64,000 nt of DNA from Bradyrhizobium sp. dw_78 (GTDB lineage: Bacteria > Pseudomonadota > Alphaproteobacteria > Rhizobiales > Xanthobacteraceae), in NCBI RefSeq assembly GCF_018449525.1, contig NZ_JAAVUS010000002.1:1-64000 (forward strand), in the 5' to 3' direction. How positions within the stretch are numbered: the stretch's first letter is position 1; every line of letters begins with the position of its first letter. The notes beneath the pieces were generated by a model, which was not told the origin of the DNA, searched no databases, and saw only the letters and a list, made by a program, of their open reading frames with translations. A program made the position numbers and the translations under genes. Of this stretch, positions 1 through 9,414 are shown piece after piece.

Positions 1-1
1 G

Positions 2-2821
2 CCGCGCTATGGCTTTTACCAGCCGGGCATTGGCGTCATCGATCCAGCCGATCTCGACCTCGCACGGGATGGCGTGCCGACCGCGCTGGTGGTGTTCTAC
101 CGCGCCATTCTCGCGGCCTCCGACACCGACCCCATCGACCGCCTGATCGGCGAACTGATCAGGCGCGGCATTCGGCCGATCGGGCTGTTTGCGACAAGCC
201 TGAAAGACCCTGAATGCGACGGCTGGCTGCGGCAATCGATCGCCCGGATAGCGCCCGATGTGATCATCAACGCCACGGCCTTTTCGGCGCGCGGCGATGA
301 CGGCAAGGGCTCGCCACTGGATGTCGTCGACGCACCGGTGCTGCAAGTGGCGCTGGCGGGCTCAAGCCGCGAGGTGTGGACCGAATCCGACCGCGGGCTG
401 TCGCCGCCCGACCTCGCGATCCATGTCGTGCTGCCGGAACTCGACGGCCGCATCTTCGCCGGTGTCGCCTCGTTCAAGCAGGTCGAAGCCGCCGATCCCG
501 AACTCGGCTATGCGCGCACGGTTCATTCAGGCGATGACGAGCGCATCGTCGCCATCGCCGCACGTGCCCAGGCCTGGATCAGGCTGCGCCGAACGCCCGC
601 CGCCGACAAACGTCTCGCCATCGTGCTGTCGGCCTATCCGGGACGCGATGACCAGATGGCGCATGCCGTCGGCCTCGATGCACCGGAAAGCGCCGTCGAG
701 ACGCTGAATGTTCTGCGCGAGCAAGGCTACGCCATCGCCGACGCTCCAGCCGACGGAGCCGCGCTGATCGACCGCCTGAAAACCGGGACGATCCGCTGGC
801 CGGTCGCAAACTACCGCGCCGCCCTCGCCCGCCTCGATCCGGCGCTGGTCGCCGACCTCGAAGCGCAATGGGGTATGCCTGAAAGCGATCCGGCGATTGA
901 CAACGGCGACTTCGTCTTCAGAGCGGTGTACTTCGATCACGCGCTAGTCGCGCTGCAACCCGATCGCGGCCAGCGCGCGGACCGCGCCGCCGACTATCAC
1001 GATCCCCGGCGTTCACCGCGGCACACCTATGTCGCGTTCTATCTCTGGCTTCGTCGCGTCGAACAAAGCGACGCGCTGGTCCATATGGGCGCCCACGGCA
1101 CGCTGGAATGGCTGCCCGGAAAGTCGGTCGCGTTGTCATCCTCATGCTGGCCCGATGCGCTGATCGGCCCGACGCCGGTGATCTATCCCTTCATCGTCAA
1201 CAATCCCGGCGAAGCTGCCGTGGCCAAGCGCCGGCTCGGCGCCGTCACCATCGGACACATCACGCCGCCGATCAGCACCGGAAAATTGCCGCCGGGATTG
1301 CACGTCATCGAGCGTCTGCTCGACGAATATTCCGTCGCCGAAGGGCTCGATCCGCGGCGGCGCGAGCGGCTGGCGCGCGCGATCATCGATGCGGCCGCCG
1401 AATCCGGCCTCGATCGCGATAGCGGCCTCACGGACAGCATGACGCCGCGCGAGGCCGTGGTGCGGCTCGACAGTTTCGTCTGCGACGTCAAGAACACGCT
1501 GGTCGCCGACGGGCTCCACGTCCTGGGGCGCGCGCCACCGCATTCCGACCGGGACCAACGCGAGATACCGTACGAGGCCTGTGCGGCCAGCGAACGCGCC
1601 GCGATGCTGGCCGCGCTCGACGGCAGGCATGTGGCGCCGGGCCCCGCGGGCTCGCCATGGCGCGGACGGCGCGACGTGCTGCCGACCGGCCGCAATCTGT
1701 TCACCGTCGACAGCCGCGCGGTGCCGAGCCGGACGGCGGCCGAACAGGGCAAGCGGCTGGCCGATGCGTTGCTGACCCGTCATCTCCAGGACCACGGCGA
1801 CTATCCGCACAATGTCATGGTCGATCTCTGGGGTTCGGCGACGATGCGAACCGCGGGCGAGGAATTCGCCATGGCGTTGCAGCTGATGGGCATCACGCCG
1901 GTGTGGGATATGACATCCGACCGGGTCACAGGTTTTGATGTGATGCCATTGGCGATGCTCGGACGACCGCGGATCGATGTGACCTTGCGGATTTCAGGCC
2001 TGTTCCGGGATGTGTTTTCAACGTTGCCGGCGCTGTTCGAGCAGGCGGCAGCGGCCCTGGCCGCGCGCGACGAGCCCGGTGAGGAAAATCCCTATCGCGC
2101 CATATCCGGTCCGCGGGTGTTCGGACCCGCGCCGGGCGATTACGGCGTCGGTGTCGTCGAAGCCGTCACGGAGTTCACGCCTGCCACCGCCAACGACGCC
2201 GGTGAAGCCTGGCTCGCCGCCAGCGCGTTTTCTTATGGCGGAGTTCACGACGGCACCGCCGCGCGGGCTGCTTTAGAGCGGCGCACTGCCGCCGCCGACG
2301 CATTTGTCCATACCCAGGACCTGCCCGAGACGGATCTCCTGACGGCGCCGGATTTCGCCACCCATGAGGGCGGATTTGCCGCAGCAGTTCGCAAGCTGAG
2401 CGGCGCAGCCACGGCGCTTTATCATGCCGACTCCACTACACTTGATGCGCCGCGGATGCGGACGCTTGCGGAAGAGATCGCCCGCGTGGTTCGCGGCCGC
2501 GCCGCCAATCCGCGCTGGATCGCCGGCCAGATGCGGCACGGGTTTCGCGGCGCGGCCGAGATCGCCTCGACGCTCGACCAGATGGCGCTGTTCGCGCATC
2601 TGGCCGGCGCGGTCGAAAGCCATCATTTCGATCTTTACTACGACGCCACGCTCGGTGATGACGAGGTGCGGCGCTTCATCGAGCAAGCCAACCCCGAGGC
2701 CGCCGCGATCATGCGCCAGCGCTTTCAGCAAATGCTCGACGCCGGCTATTGGAAAACCCGGCGCAACAGCGCGATCGACGGGATCGCAAAAGCGCCTGTC
2801 GATGCGGAGGCCGCATCATGA
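2..2821 (+). CDS. cobN: Cobaltochelatase subunit CobN (5'-truncated by window edge)
   Basis: Large subunit of the ATP-dependent aerobic cobaltochelatase CobNST, which inserts cobalt into hydrogenobyrinic acid a,c-diamide in the cytoplasm. The frame is already open at the left edge, so the N-terminus lies outside; about 939 residues are visible, against roughly 1,250 for known CobN. Family signatures are clear: HMGAHGTLEWLPGK near 1082-1124, followed by IVNNPGEAA and a C-terminal alpha-helical part. The first in-frame start-like codon (GTG at 74) is internal, because conserved-looking sequence (YGFYQPGIGVIDP) precedes it. The stop overlaps the cobH start as ATGA, which implies translational coupling. 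The CobS and CobT partners are not in the window. Confidence 0.93.
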   Translation, partial: PRYGFYQPGIGVIDPADLDLARDGVPTALVVFYRAILAASDTDPIDRLIGELIRRGIRPIGLFATSLKDPECDGWLRQSIARIAPDVIINATAFSARGDDGKGSPLDVVDAPVLQVALAGSSREVWTESDRGLSPPDLAIHVVLPELDGRIFAGVASFKQVEAADPELGYARTVHSGDDERIVAIAARAQAWIRLRRTPAADKRLAIVLSAYPGRDDQMAHAVGLDAPESAVETLNVLREQGYAIADAPADGAALIDRLKTGTIRWPVANYRAALARLDPALVADLEAQWGMPESDPAIDNGDFVFRAVYFDHALVALQPDRGQRADRAADYHDPRRSPRHTYVAFYLWLRRVEQSDALVHMGAHGTLEWLPGKSVALSSSCWPDALIGPTPVIYPFIVNNPGEAAVAKRRLGAVTIGHITPPISTGKLPPGLHVIERLLDEYSVAEGLDPRRRERLARAIIDAAAESGLDRDSGLTDSMTPREAVVRLDSFVCDVKNTLVADGLHVLGRAPPHSDRDQREIPYEACAASERAAMLAALDGRHVAPGPAGSPWRGRRDVLPTGRNLFTVDSRAVPSRTAAEQGKRLADALLTRHLQDHGDYPHNVMVDLWGSATMRTAGEEFAMALQLMGITPVWDMTSDRVTGFDVMPLAMLGRPRIDVTLRISGLFRDVFSTLPALFEQAAAALAARDEPGEENPYRAISGPRVFGPAPGDYGVGVVEAVTEFTPATANDAGEAWLAASAFSYGGVHDGTAARAALERRTAAADAFVHTQDLPETDLLTAPDFATHEGGFAAAVRKLSGAATALYHADSTTLDAPRMRTLAEEIARVVRGRAANPRWIAGQMRHGFRGAAEIASTLDQMALFAHLAGAVESHHFDLYYDATLGDDEVRRFIEQANPEAAAIMRQRFQQMLDAGYWKTRRNSAIDGIAKAPVDAEAAS

Positions 2822-3447
2822 GCTATGCCTACGAGACCGACGGCGCCGCGATCTACCGAAGATCGTTCGCGATCATCCGCGCCGAAGCGCGGCTCGACCG
2901 TTTCGCCCCGGAAGACGAAAAGGTCGCGGTGCGGATCATCCACGCCAGCGGCATGGTCGATATTGCCGACGATATCGTGTTCACATCCGGCTTCAGCATT
3001 GCCGCCACCGCGGCGCTCCGTGGGGGCGCGCCGATTTTTTGCGACGCCCAGATGGTCGCGCATGGCATCACGCGCGCGCGGCTGCCGGCCGACAACGCCG
3101 TGATCTGCACCCTGTCCGATCCGCGCGTGCCCTCGCTCGCCGCCGCGCACGGCACCACCCGCAGCGCGGCAGCGATGGAATTATGGCGGGAGCGGCTGGC
3201 CGGATCGGTCGTGGTGATCGGCAACGCGCCGACCGCCCTGTTCCGGCTGCTGGAAATCCTGCAGGAGCCCGATGTGATCCCGCCCGCCGCCGTGATCGGC
3301 ATGCCGGTGGGTTTTGTCGGTGCGGCGGAATCCAAGGAGGCGCTGCTCGCCGCCGCGCGCGTGCCGGGCGTCATCGTGCGCGGAAGGCGCGGCGGCAGTG
3401 CGATGGCCGCGGCCGCCCTCAACGCTGTTGCAAGCGAGACCGAATGA
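2818..3447 (+). CDS. cobH: Precorrin-8X methylmutase CobH
   Basis: Catalyses the 1,5-methyl shift from C11 to C12 that turns precorrin-8X into hydrogenobyrinic acid. The protein is 209 residues, normal for CobH/CbiC. The RIIHASGMVD segment carries His42, matching the catalytic histidine known for the family (His43 in the Pseudomonas enzyme). The later GNAPTALFRLLE and GMPVGFVGAAESKE blocks are typical. The start is the ATG that overlaps the cobN stop; an upstream in-frame codon at 2749 would lie deep inside cobN and is not used. The gene ends with an ATGA overlap onto cobI. No cobG lies between cobN and cobH, although that order is common elsewhere. Confidence 0.95.
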   Translation: MSYAYETDGAAIYRRSFAIIRAEARLDRFAPEDEKVAVRIIHASGMVDIADDIVFTSGFSIAATAALRGGAPIFCDAQMVAHGITRARLPADNAVICTLSDPRVPSLAAAHGTTRSAAAMELWRERLAGSVVVIGNAPTALFRLLEILQEPDVIPPAAVIGMPVGFVGAAESKEALLAAARVPGVIVRGRRGGSAMAAAALNAVASETE

Positions 3448-4175
3448 GTTCGCCCGCGACCATCTATGGCGTCGGCCTTGGCCCCGGCGATCCGGAATTG
3501 ATGAGCGTCAAGGCGGCGCGGCTGATCGCCAGCGCCGGCGTGGTCGCGCATTTCCGAAAATCCGGGCGTCCCGGCAATGCCCGCACGGTGGTCGATGGCA
3601 TGCTGGCGCCCGGCGTCATCGAGGAAGCGCTGGAATATCCCGTCACCACCGAGATCGCGCTGGACGATCCGGCCTATGGCGACGCGCTGCGGCTGTTTTA
3701 CGACGACTGCGTGCGCCGGCTGCTGCGGCATGTCGCCGACGGCCGCGATGTCGCCGTGCTATGCGAGGGTGATCCGTTCCTCTACGGCTCGTTCATGCAT
3801 CTGCACAGCCGCATCAGCGGCCGCGCGCCGGTCGTGGTGGTGCCGGGCATTTCCGGCATGTCCGGCTGCTGGACCGCTAGCGGCGTGCCGATCACCTTTG
3901 GCGATGATGTCCTGACCGTGATCCCGGCAACGCTCGACGACGCGACGCTGCGGGAAAAGCTGCAATCGATCGACGCGCTGGTGGTGATGAAACTTGGCCG
4001 CCATCTGCCGAAGGTGCGGCGCGCGCTGCGGGACGCCGGCCTTGCCGAACGGGCGATCTATGTCGAGCGCGGCACCATGGCCGGCGAAAAGGTGTTACGG
4101 CTCGCCGACAAGAGCGACGACGAGGCGCCCTATTTCTCCATGATCCTCGTTCACGGCCGCGGGCGCCGGCCATGA
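3444..4175 (+). CDS. cobI: Precorrin-2 C20-methyltransferase CobI
   Basis: SAM-dependent tetrapyrrole methylase that converts precorrin-2 to precorrin-3A. It has 243 residues. The N-terminal motif YGVGLGPGDPELMSVKA is the glycine-rich SAM-site strand of this family, and VVPGISGMSGCW with GVPITFGDD follows in the second half, as in CobI/CbiL. The start ATG overlaps the cobH stop (ATGA), and the stop overlaps the cobJ start the same way. The next enzyme in the pathway (CobG or CobZ ring contraction) is not in this window. Confidence 0.94.
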   Translation: MSSPATIYGVGLGPGDPELMSVKAARLIASAGVVAHFRKSGRPGNARTVVDGMLAPGVIEEALEYPVTTEIALDDPAYGDALRLFYDDCVRRLLRHVADGRDVAVLCEGDPFLYGSFMHLHSRISGRAPVVVVPGISGMSGCWTASGVPITFGDDVLTVIPATLDDATLREKLQSIDALVVMKLGRHLPKVRRALRDAGLAERAIYVERGTMAGEKVLRLADKSDDEAPYFSMILVHGRGRRP

Positions 4176-4933
4176 CCGGCTGGCTCGCCATCGCCGGCCT
4201 CGGGCCCGGCGCCGCGCAACTGGTCACGCCCGAAGTGACCGCGGCGCTGGCCGAAGCCACCGATCTGGTCGGCTATGGACCCTATGTGGCGCGGGTGTCT
4301 GAGCGCGCAGGCTTGACGCGCCACGGCTCCGACAACCGGGAGGAGCTTGACCGCGCCGGCCTTGCGCTACGGCTCGCGGCGGAGGGCAAGCGCGTCGTCG
4401 TGGTCTCGTCGGGCGACCCCGGCGTGTTCGCGATGGCGGCGGCGGTGTTCGAGGCGGTCGATGCGGGCGAACCATCATGGCGCGATCTCGACATCAGGGT
4501 GCTTCCCGGCATCAGCGCGATGTTCGCCGCCGCCGCGCGGGTCGGCGCGCCGCTCGGGCACGATTTCTGCGCCATCAATTTGTCGGACAATCTGAAGCCG
4601 TGGGAATTGGTCGAACGCCGGCTGCGGCTGGCGGCGCAGGCCGATTTCGTCATCGCGCTCTATAATCCGCTGTCCTCGGCCCGGCCCTGGCAATTCGGAC
4701 GAGCGCTCGAATTGCTGCGCGAGGAATTGCCCGGCACGGTTCCTTTGGTGTTCGCGAGCGCCATCAGCAGCACCCGCGAGGCGATCGAAACAGTGGCGCT
4801 GCGCGACGCGGTGGCAAGCCGCGCCGACATGCGCACGGTGGTGCTGATCGGCTCATCACGGACGCGCTTGATCATACGCGCGGACGGCAATCCGTTCGTC
4901 TATACGCCGCGCTCCGCCGGGGTGTCGCCATGA
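4172..4933 (+). CDS. cobJ: Precorrin-3B C17-methyltransferase CobJ
   Basis: SAM-dependent methylase acting after ring contraction at precorrin-3B and yielding precorrin-4. It has 253 residues, typical of the single-domain form. Motifs seen: IAGLGPGAAQLVTPEV at the N-terminus, VVSSGDPGVFAMAAAV, LPGISAMFAAAARVGAPLGHDF and FVIALYNPLSSAR. The last 34 bp overlap the 3' end of cobK, which is encoded on the opposite strand. It is the last gene before the antisense cobK interruption of the + strand series. Confidence 0.94.
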   Translation: MTGWLAIAGLGPGAAQLVTPEVTAALAEATDLVGYGPYVARVSERAGLTRHGSDNREELDRAGLALRLAAEGKRVVVVSSGDPGVFAMAAAVFEAVDAGEPSWRDLDIRVLPGISAMFAAAARVGAPLGHDFCAINLSDNLKPWELVERRLRLAAQADFVIALYNPLSSARPWQFGRALELLREELPGTVPLVFASAISSTREAIETVALRDAVASRADMRTVVLIGSSRTRLIIRADGNPFVYTPRSAGVSP

Positions 4934-5682
4934 CCGAGCCAGCGCAAAACCTCGGCAACGGTTTCGACTTTTTCCCGCGCCGGAATAAATGGCCGGTGAA
5001 CCATCACCACCGGCAACGCGAGGTCACGCGCCGCCTCGATCTTGGCCGAGGCGGCGCCGCCCCCGGCGTTCCTGGCCACGACGATTTCAGCGCGGAAATT
5101 CGCCAGCATCGCGCGGTCGCCTATCCGGTCGAACGGACCGCGCGCCACGATCACTTCCGCGCCGGGCAGCGGCAGCGGCGCACGCGGCGGATCGACCAGC
5201 CGGACCAGATAGGCGTGCTGCGGATACGCCGCGAAAGTCTCGAGATACATCCGGCCGATGCCGAGAAATACCCGGCGCGGCACGGGCCCGAGCGCTCTGG
5301 CGGCCGCGGCGAGATCATCGACTTCGATCCAGCGATCGCCGGGCGCGCGTTGCCAGGGCTTGCGTTCGAGCGCCAGCAGCGGCACGCCGACTTTCGTACA
5401 GGCAGTCATCGCATGCGCGCTGATCTGCGCCGCGAACGGATGGGTGGCGTCGACCACCCGCGCAATCCGTTCGGCACGAAGATAGTCCGCCAGACCATCG
5501 ATGCCGCCGAAGCCACCGACACGCCAGGCGATCGGCGGCGGCACGGGGTTCTCGGTGCGGCCGGCATAGGACAAGACCGCCTCGATGCGCGGATCGTTCG
5601 CCACCGCTTGCACGAGGCGAGTGGCATCGGCGGTGCCGCCGAGGATCAGAACGCGCAATGGCGTGGCCGGGGAAGATGTCAT
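4900..5682 (-). CDS. cobK: Precorrin-6A reductase CobK
   Basis: NADPH-dependent reductase converting precorrin-6A to dihydro-precorrin-6 (precorrin-6B). About 260 residues. The N-terminal RVLILGGTADATRLV is the Rossmann-like nucleotide-binding segment; VVDATHPFAAQISAHA and VFLGIGRMYLETFAAYP are typical of CobK/CbiJ. The gene is antisense between cobJ and cobL: it overlaps cobJ tail-to-tail by 34 bp, and its ATG (5680-5682 on + coordinates) shares a CATG with the cobL start. A second in-frame ATG at 5700 would add six residues and also shares a CATG with an alternative cobL start. Longer upstream extensions lie wholly inside cobL. No clear Shine-Dalgarno sequence was seen. Confidence 0.92.
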   Translation of the reverse strand: MTSSPATPLRVLILGGTADATRLVQAVANDPRIEAVLSYAGRTENPVPPPIAWRVGGFGGIDGLADYLRAERIARVVDATHPFAAQISAHAMTACTKVGVPLLALERKPWQRAPGDRWIEVDDLAAAARALGPVPRRVFLGIGRMYLETFAAYPQHAYLVRLVDPPRAPLPLPGAEVIVARGPFDRIGDRAMLANFRAEIVVARNAGGGAASAKIEAARDLALPVVMVHRPFIPAREKVETVAEVLRWLGHGDTPAERGV

Positions 5683-6904
5683 GACCGCCAGCGATGACAT
5701 GACCACGCCCTGGCTGTCCATCCTCGGGATCGGCGAAGACGGGCTCGACGGGCTGTCGGCGGCGGCGCGCGATCTGCTCGCGCGCGCCGAATTGGTGGTC
5801 GGCGGCAACCGGCATCTGGCGCTCGTCGCTGCGCTCAACAAGCCGACGCTCGAATGGGAGACGCCGTTCGCCGCCTCGATCCCAAGACTTATGGCGCATC
5901 GCGGCAAGCGCGTGGTGGCGCTGTGCTCGGGCGATCCGTTCTGGTATGGCGCGGGCTCCGTGATCGCGCAAGCGCTGCCGGTGGCAGAAACCATCGTGAT
6001 CCCGGCGCCTTCGAGCTTCGCCTGGGCCGCGGCGCGGCTGGGCTGGCGACTGGAGGAGACGATCACGCTGGGCCTGCACGCCCGGCCGATCGAATTGTTG
6101 CGCCCGCATTTGCGGACCGGCTCGCGCTTGATCGTGCTGGCGCGCAACGGCCGAGCGCCGGCGCAGATCGCGACCTATCTGAGCGGCGTCGGCTTTGGCG
6201 CCTCATATCTTACAGTGCTTGAAGCGCTCGGCGGCCCGCGCGAACGCGTTCGCGGCACGGCCGCAGCAGAGTTCGCGATAGCCGACATCAGATCCCCGGT
6301 AGCGGTTGCGATCGAAGCCTCAGCAACCCCGGACGCGGTCGTGATTCCGTGCGTGGCCGGGTTGCCGGACGAACTATTCAAGCATGACGGCCAGCTGACG
6401 AAACGCGAGATCCGCGCGATCAGTTTGTCGGCATTGGCGCCGCGCGGCGGCGAGTTGCTGTGGGACGTCGGCGCCGGTTCCGGCGCGATCGGTATCGAAT
6501 GGCTGCTCGCCCATCCGGCCAACCGCGCCATCGGCATCGAGACGCGCGAGGACCGGCTCGGCACGGCCCGCGCCAATGCGTCGGCGCTCGGTGTTCCGCA
6601 TTTCGATCTCAGGCTCGGCAGCGCGCCCGAGGCGCTCAAGGCATTGCCGACGCCGGACGCGGTGTTCGTCGGCGGCGGCGCGAGCCGCGATGGCGTGCTC
6701 GAAGCGATTTGGCAGGCGTTGCCGCCGGGAGGACGGCTGGTGGTCAATTCCGTGACGCTGGAGACCGAAGCGATATTGATTGCCCGGCACGCGCGCCACG
6801 GCGGCGCCTTGCTGCGGTTTGCAGTCGAGCGTGCCGGTCCGATCGGCGGCCTCACGGCCTGGCGGCCCGCGATGGCGGTGGTGCAATGGAGCGTGACCAA
6901 ATGA
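5681..6904 (+). CDS. cobL: Precorrin-6Y C5,15-methyltransferase (decarboxylating) CobL
   Basis: Bifunctional enzyme that methylates C5 and C15 and decarboxylates the ring C acetate to give precorrin-8X. It has 407 residues, the normal fused length. The N-terminal CbiE-like methylase has [13 protein letters not shown] and [12 protein letters not shown]; the C-terminal CbiT-like SAM domain has [16 protein letters not shown]. The start at 5681 is preceded by GGGGAAG (about 5669-5675) at a workable spacing; a second in-frame ATG at 5699 is possible. The upstream + strand gene, cobJ, ends about 750 bp away, and that gap is filled by antisense cobK. The 3' end overlaps cobE as ATGA. Confidence 0.93.
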   Translation: MTASDDMTTPWLSILGIGEDGLDGLSAAARDLLARAELVVGGNRHLALVAALNKPTLEWETPFAASIPRLMAHRGKRVVALCSGDPFWYGAGSVIAQALPVAETIVIPAPSSFAWAAARLGWRLEETITLGLHARPIELLRPHLRTGSRLIVLARNGRAPAQIATYLSGVGFGASYLTVLEALGGPRERVRGTAAAEFAIADIRSPVAVAIEASATPDAVVIPCVAGLPDELFKHDGQLTKREIRAISLSALAPRGGELLWDVGAGSGAIGIEWLLAHPANRAIGIETREDRLGTARANASALGVPHFDLRLGSAPEALKALPTPDAVFVGGGASRDGVLEAIWQALPPGGRLVVNSVTLETEAILIARHARHGGALLRFAVERAGPIGGLTAWRPAMAVVQWSVTK

Positions 6905-7299
6905 GCCGGCTCGTCATCGGCGTCGGTTTTCGCGATCGGGCCAATGCGCAATCGATCAGCGAGGTGCTGGCAAGCGTTGCCTCGCGTTCCGCCATGAGCG
7001 GTATGGAGACCGTGCTCGTTGTCCCCGAGGACAAGGCCGCTCATCCCGGCTTGCGCGCAGCCGCACAAGCCATGCAACTGCGGATCGAGACCGTCACGGC
7101 CGATGCGATGGACACGGACGACATCCGCATCATCACGCGCTCGCAACAGGTGAAGAAATACCGCGGCGTCGACAGCGTTTGCGAAGCGGCGGCGCTCGCC
7201 GCGGCCGGCGCCGGCGCGCGTCTTGTCGTCACCCGTGTCGTATCGCGCGACCGCTTCGCCACTGCGGCGGCCGCCATCACCGAGGATGCCACGCCATGA
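6901..7299 (+). CDS. cobE: CobE, CbiG C-terminal-like cobalamin biosynthesis protein
   Basis: Small protein of 132 residues matching CobE, the homologue of the C-terminal domain of CbiG. In the aerobic pathway it is associated with the mid-pathway precorrin steps, but its exact reaction is not well defined. Seen here: N-terminal [13 protein letters not shown], a central [22 protein letters not shown] block typical of the CbiG C domain (the conserved Lys-Tyr-Gly-Val-x-Ser-Val-Cys-Glu type stretch), and [11 protein letters not shown] near the end. It is linked on both sides by ATGA overlaps, to cobL upstream and cobM downstream. Confidence 0.87.
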   Translation: MSRLVIGVGFRDRANAQSISEVLASVASRSAMSGMETVLVVPEDKAAHPGLRAAAQAMQLRIETVTADAMDTDDIRIITRSQQVKKYRGVDSVCEAAALAAAGAGARLVVTRVVSRDRFATAAAAITEDATP

Positions 7300-8075
7300 C
7301 CGTCCACTTCATCGGCGCCGGCCCGGGCGCACCGGATCTGATCACGGTGCGCGGCCAAAATCTCGTGGCGCGCTGTCCGGTATGTCTGTTCGCGGGATCG
7401 CTGGTGCCGCGCGAGATCATCGCGCTCTGCCCGCGCGACGCGCGGATCGTCGACACCGCGCCGCTCGACCTCGACGCCATCACCGCCGAATTCGTCGCGG
7501 CCCACAATGCAGGGCTCGACGTGGCCAGGCTGCATTCCGGCGACCTTTCGGTGTGGAGCGCGATGGGCGAGCAGATCCGGCGGCTCGAAAGCCTTGGCAT
7601 TCCCTATACGGTGACGCCGGGCGTTCCGTCCTTCGCCGCCGCGGCCGCCGTTCTCGGACGCGAATTGACACTGCCCGGGGTGGCGCAGACCGTGGTGCTG
7701 ACGCGCACGTCGGGCCGCGCCTCGGCGATGCCGCCAAAGGAAAGCCTCGCCGCCTATGCCGCAACCGGCGCGACGCTCGCGATCCATCTCTCGATCCATG
7801 TGCTGGACGAGGTCGTGGCGACGCTGCTGCCCCATTACGGGGCCGACGGCGCGGTCGCGGTGGTGGTGCGCGCGAGCTGGCTGGAACAGATCGTCATCCG
7901 CGCCACGCTGGCAACGATCGGCGCCAAGGTGCGCGCCGAAAAGATCGAACGCACCGCCCTGATCCTGGTCGGACCGGCGCTTGCCGCGCGCGATTTCGCC
8001 GACAGCGCGCTTTACGACGCCAACTACGATCGCCGGTTCCGGCCGTCCGCGGAGGACAGCCGTGGACGCGAATAG
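7296..8075 (+). CDS. cobM: Precorrin-4 C11-methyltransferase CobM
   Basis: SAM-dependent methylase converting precorrin-4 to precorrin-5. It has 259 residues, normal for CobM/CbiF. Motifs: [17 protein letters not shown] at the N-terminus, [36 protein letters not shown] and ALILVGPAL near the C-terminus. The start ATG overlaps the cobE stop. The C-terminal 14 bp overlap the cobB start, and the cobB Shine-Dalgarno (GGAGGA, 8051-8056) lies inside this gene. Confidence 0.95.
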   Translation: MTVHFIGAGPGAPDLITVRGQNLVARCPVCLFAGSLVPREIIALCPRDARIVDTAPLDLDAITAEFVAAHNAGLDVARLHSGDLSVWSAMGEQIRRLESLGIPYTVTPGVPSFAAAAAVLGRELTLPGVAQTVVLTRTSGRASAMPPKESLAAYAATGATLAIHLSIHVLDEVVATLLPHYGADGAVAVVVRASWLEQIVIRATLATIGAKVRAEKIERTALILVGPALAARDFADSALYDANYDRRFRPSAEDSRGRE

Positions 8076-9414
8076 GACGCCGGGGCTGATTGTCGCCGCT
8101 CCCGCCAGCGGCAGCGGCAAGACAACGTTGACGCTGGGGCTGCTCGCCGCGTTGCGCCGCCGCGGCCGGGCAGTGCAACCCTATAAATGCGGACCGGATT
8201 ATATCGACCCGGCGTTTCATGCCGTCGCGGCCGGCAGACCCTCGTTCAACCTGGATTCCTGGGCGCAGAGCCGCAACCGGTTCGAGGCGCTGCTGGGGGC
8301 TGCCGACGGCGCCGATTTATGCCTCGCCGAAGGCGTCATGGGACTTTTCGACGGCATCGCCGCGCCGGGCGACGGCATCGCCGCGCCGGGCGCATGGGGC
8401 AACGGCTCTACCGCCGACATCGCCGCGGCGACCGGATGGCCGGTGGTGCTGGTGCTCGATGTCTCGGGTCAGGCGCAATCCGCCGCCGCGGTCGCGCTCG
8501 GTTTCGCGCGCTACCGCGATGGCGTCACCGTCGCCGGCGTGATCCTCAATAAGGTGGCCAGCGAACGCCACGCCATGTTGGTGCGCGACGGATTTGAACA
8601 GAGCGGGATGAAAGTGTTCGGGGCGATCGGACGGGACGAGGCGGTCGCGATACCGGAACGCCATCTCGGGCTGGTCCAGGCGCAGGAAGATCCCAACGTG
8701 GCGACGCGACTTGCGGTGCTGGCCGATCTCGTCGAACGCAATGTCGACCTCGCGGCAATCGAGGCCGTGGCGCGTCCGGCACATCGCGAGCCGCATACGG
8801 TCGCGGCCCCGCTGGCACCGCCCGGACAACGGATCGCACTGGCGCAGGACGCTGCGTTCTCGTTCATCTATCCGCATCTGGTGGCGGGCTGGCGTGCGGC
8901 CGGTGCCGAGATCGTCGCGTTCTCTCCCCTCGCCGACGAACCGCCCGATCCATCCTGCGACGTCGCTTGGCTTCCCGGCGGCTATCCGGAACTGCACGCC
9001 GGAAAGCTCGCCGCCGCCTCTCGCTTCGCCGACGGCATGCGTGCCTTCGCAAAGACGCGCCCCGTCCACGGCGAGTGCGGCGGCTACATGACACTTGGCG
9101 CCGGCCTGATCGACGCCACGGGAACGCGCCACGCGATGCTCGGGCTGCTCGGGCTCGAAACCGATTTCGCGGCGCGGCGTCTGCATCTCGGCTACCGGAG
9201 CGCGACGCTGCTGGCACCCATTCCTGGCTACGCAACGGGGCGCGTGCTGCGCGGTCACGAATTCCACTATGCGCGCGTGCTGGCGCAGACCGACGAACCC
9301 CTTGCCGAGATTCGCGATGCTTCGGGCGTGCCGGTGGCGGAAACTGGCGGCCGGCGAGGTCGCGTCACCGGAAGCTTTTTCCATTTGATCGATACAGCGG
9401 AGACTACGGCATGA
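8062..9414 (+). CDS. cobB: Hydrogenobyrinate a,c-diamide synthase CobB
   Basis: Glutamine- and ATP-dependent amidase for the a and c carboxylates of hydrogenobyrinic acid. It has 450 residues. The N-terminal P-loop-like domain has [22 protein letters not shown] and EGVMGLFDG; the C-terminal glutaminase domain has HGECGGYM with nucleophile Cys339 and GHEFHYARV with the catalytic histidine. A GTG start at 8062 is chosen because GGAGGA lies five bases upstream and the protein then begins immediately before the P-loop strand; a longer start at 7981 lies inside cobM and has no such site. Odd feature: right after EGVMGLFDG a 21-bp sequence is tandemly duplicated (8350-8391), so DGIAAPG occurs twice. 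Confidence 0.94.
   Translation: MDANRTPGLIVAAPASGSGKTTLTLGLLAALRRRGRAVQPYKCGPDYIDPAFHAVAAGRPSFNLDSWAQSRNRFEALLGAADGADLCLAEGVMGLFDGIAAPGDGIAAPGAWGNGSTADIAAATGWPVVLVLDVSGQAQSAAAVALGFARYRDGVTVAGVILNKVASERHAMLVRDGFEQSGMKVFGAIGRDEAVAIPERHLGLVQAQEDPNVATRLAVLADLVERNVDLAAIEAVARPAHREPHTVAAPLAPPGQRIALAQDAAFSFIYPHLVAGWRAAGAEIVAFSPLADEPPDPSCDVAWLPGGYPELHAGKLAAASRFADGMRAFAKTRPVHGECGGYMTLGAGLIDATGTRHAMLGLLGLETDFAARRLHLGYRSATLLAPIPGYATGRVLRGHEFHYARVLAQTDEPLAEIRDASGVPVAETGGRRGRVTGSFFHLIDTAETTA
8350..8391 (+). repeat. Exact 21-bp tandem duplication inside cobB
   Basis: Positions 8350-8370 and 8371-8391 are identical 21-mers beginning GACGGCATCGCC. The duplication is in frame and adds one extra copy of the heptapeptide DGIAAPG immediately after the conserved GLFDG motif of CobB. 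It is seen directly in the sequence. It looks like a recent slippage event, since the two copies have no synonymous differences. Confidence 0.95.

Noticed and set aside
312..318. GCCACTG, the B12-box core sequence
   Set aside because: It lies inside the cobN coding frame with no surrounding riboswitch helices; chance match.
8350..8391. Tandem repeat in cobB as a CRISPR or VNTR array
   Set aside because: Only two adjacent units without spacers and inside a coding frame; simple duplication.
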